DNA from: Methylobacterium organophilum
GTDB taxonomy: Bacteria > Pseudomonadota > Alphaproteobacteria > Rhizobiales > Beijerinckiaceae
Assembly: GCF_022179465.1 (NCBI RefSeq)
Contig: NZ_BPQV01000006.1
Coordinates: 124,001-188,000 of the forward strand
Reading direction: 5' to 3'
DNA length: 64,000 bases
In this document: positions 63,622 to 64,000 of the stretch, piece by piece
How positions within the stretch are numbered: the stretch's first letter is position 1
Layout of the letters: each line of letters begins with the position of its first letter
Translations under genes and position numbers: made by a program
The notes under the pieces: model-generated
Seen by the model: only the letters and a program-made list of their open reading frames with translations
Database searches by the model: none
What the model was told of the DNA's origin: nothing

Positions 63622-64000
63622 ATGGCCGGGAGCGAGGGCGTCTCTGGATCCGCCATTGCGGCGGCAGGCCTGCGGGTGCAGCAGGGCCGCCTGCGCGTCA
63701 TGACCGAGAACCTCGCCAACGCAAACAGCACCGCGAGCACGCCCGGCGGCGACCCCTACCGGCGCAAGATCGCGGTGTTCGAGCCGGTCGGGGCCGATGC
63801 CGAGCCGACCGGTCGCGTCGTGCGCGACACCAGCCCGTTCCGCTCAATCTCCAGCCCCGGGCACCCCGCTGCCGACGCGCAGGGCATTCTGAAGCTGCCC
63901 AACGTCAATCCTGCCACCGAGATGGCCGGGTTGCGCGCGGCGATGGGCGCCTACGAATCCAATCTGAAGGTGATCGCGACGCTCGACGACCTCAACAGGC
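63622..64000 (+). CDS. flgC: flagellar basal-body rod protein FlgC (partial, runs off the window)
   Basis: The first 126 codons of FlgC, a proximal rod component of the flagellar basal body. The N terminus SGSAIAAAGLRVQQGRLRVMTENLANANST is the typical rod/hook signature, and YRRKIAVFEP and LPNVNPATEMAGLRAAMGAYESNL are FlgC-specific. A GGAGAGAACAG ribosome site precedes the ATG. It marks the return to chromosomal backbone. Other flagellar genes probably follow outside the window. Confidence 0.93.
   Translation, partial: MAGSEGVSGSAIAAAGLRVQQGRLRVMTENLANANSTASTPGGDPYRRKIAVFEPVGADAEPTGRVVRDTSPFRSISSPGHPAADAQGILKLPNVNPATEMAGLRAAMGAYESNLKVIATLDDLNR

Noticed and set aside
1-64000. CRISPR arrays and rRNA genes
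   Set aside because: No regular repeat-spacer pattern and no rRNA-like sequence was found anywhere in the window.

Overview
The window is high-GC DNA that reads like an alphaproteobacterium of the Methylobacterium type. This is inferred from the very high GC, the gene families present and the chromosomal genes at the right edge (OprB-type porin, DUF2721 protein, the start of flgC). No rRNA gene, complete tRNA gene or CRISPR array was seen.

Left part (1-15.9 kb), ion and metal homeostasis. An OxyR-like LysR regulator that lacks the peroxidatic cysteine is divergent from nhaA. A fluoride riboswitch and terminator lie between nhaA and crcB. Next come two heavy-metal RND efflux loci: a leftward one (His-rich periplasmic protein, extended adaptor, permease, small exported protein) and a rightward one (small exported protein, adaptor, permease). 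Between them sit an RcnR/DmeR-like metal repressor and an NreB-like MFS exporter with a His-rich tail. A TATCCCC/GGGGATA palindrome in the divergent gap probably controls both directions.

Middle part (16-44.5 kb), a patchwork accessory region rich in defence-like genes. It holds a ribbon-helix-helix gene beside a TGACGTCATGAC repeat array; a Gabija-like pair (OLD/TOPRIM ATPase-nuclease plus UvrD-like helicase); a tyrosine integrase with an excisionase-like gene; an operon for an FtsH-like AAA+ zinc protease with no visible membrane anchor; and a three-gene operon of a small protein, a zinc-hook SMC/ABC ATPase and a PD-(D/E)XK nuclease. The last is the best candidate for a poorly described system. 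It is followed by a zinc-ribbon phospholipase-D-like protein, two metallophosphoesterases, a KfrA-like regulator with a palindromic operator, an AT-rich pair (glycine-rich exported protein plus membrane protein), several uncharacterised genes (one with a HEPN-like motif, one with a PD-(D/E)XK motif), and a second tyrosine integrase preceded by a tRNA-Ser-like 3' fragment.

Right part (44.7-60.8 kb), a mobilisation module in an IS graveyard. A TraG/VirD4 coupling protein, a ParA-like ATPase, a MobC-like protein, an RHH accessory protein and a MOBF relaxase-helicase are grouped around a gap with phased ACGG repeats (candidate oriT). No mating-pair-formation genes are visible, so the element looks mobilisable rather than self-transmissible. 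A fitA-like antitoxin gene is interrupted at its last codon by an IS5-family element. That element is itself split by an ISL3-family and two IS110-family insertions, with an IS701-family element at its left edge. Past 60.8 kb the sequence returns to ordinary chromosomal genes.
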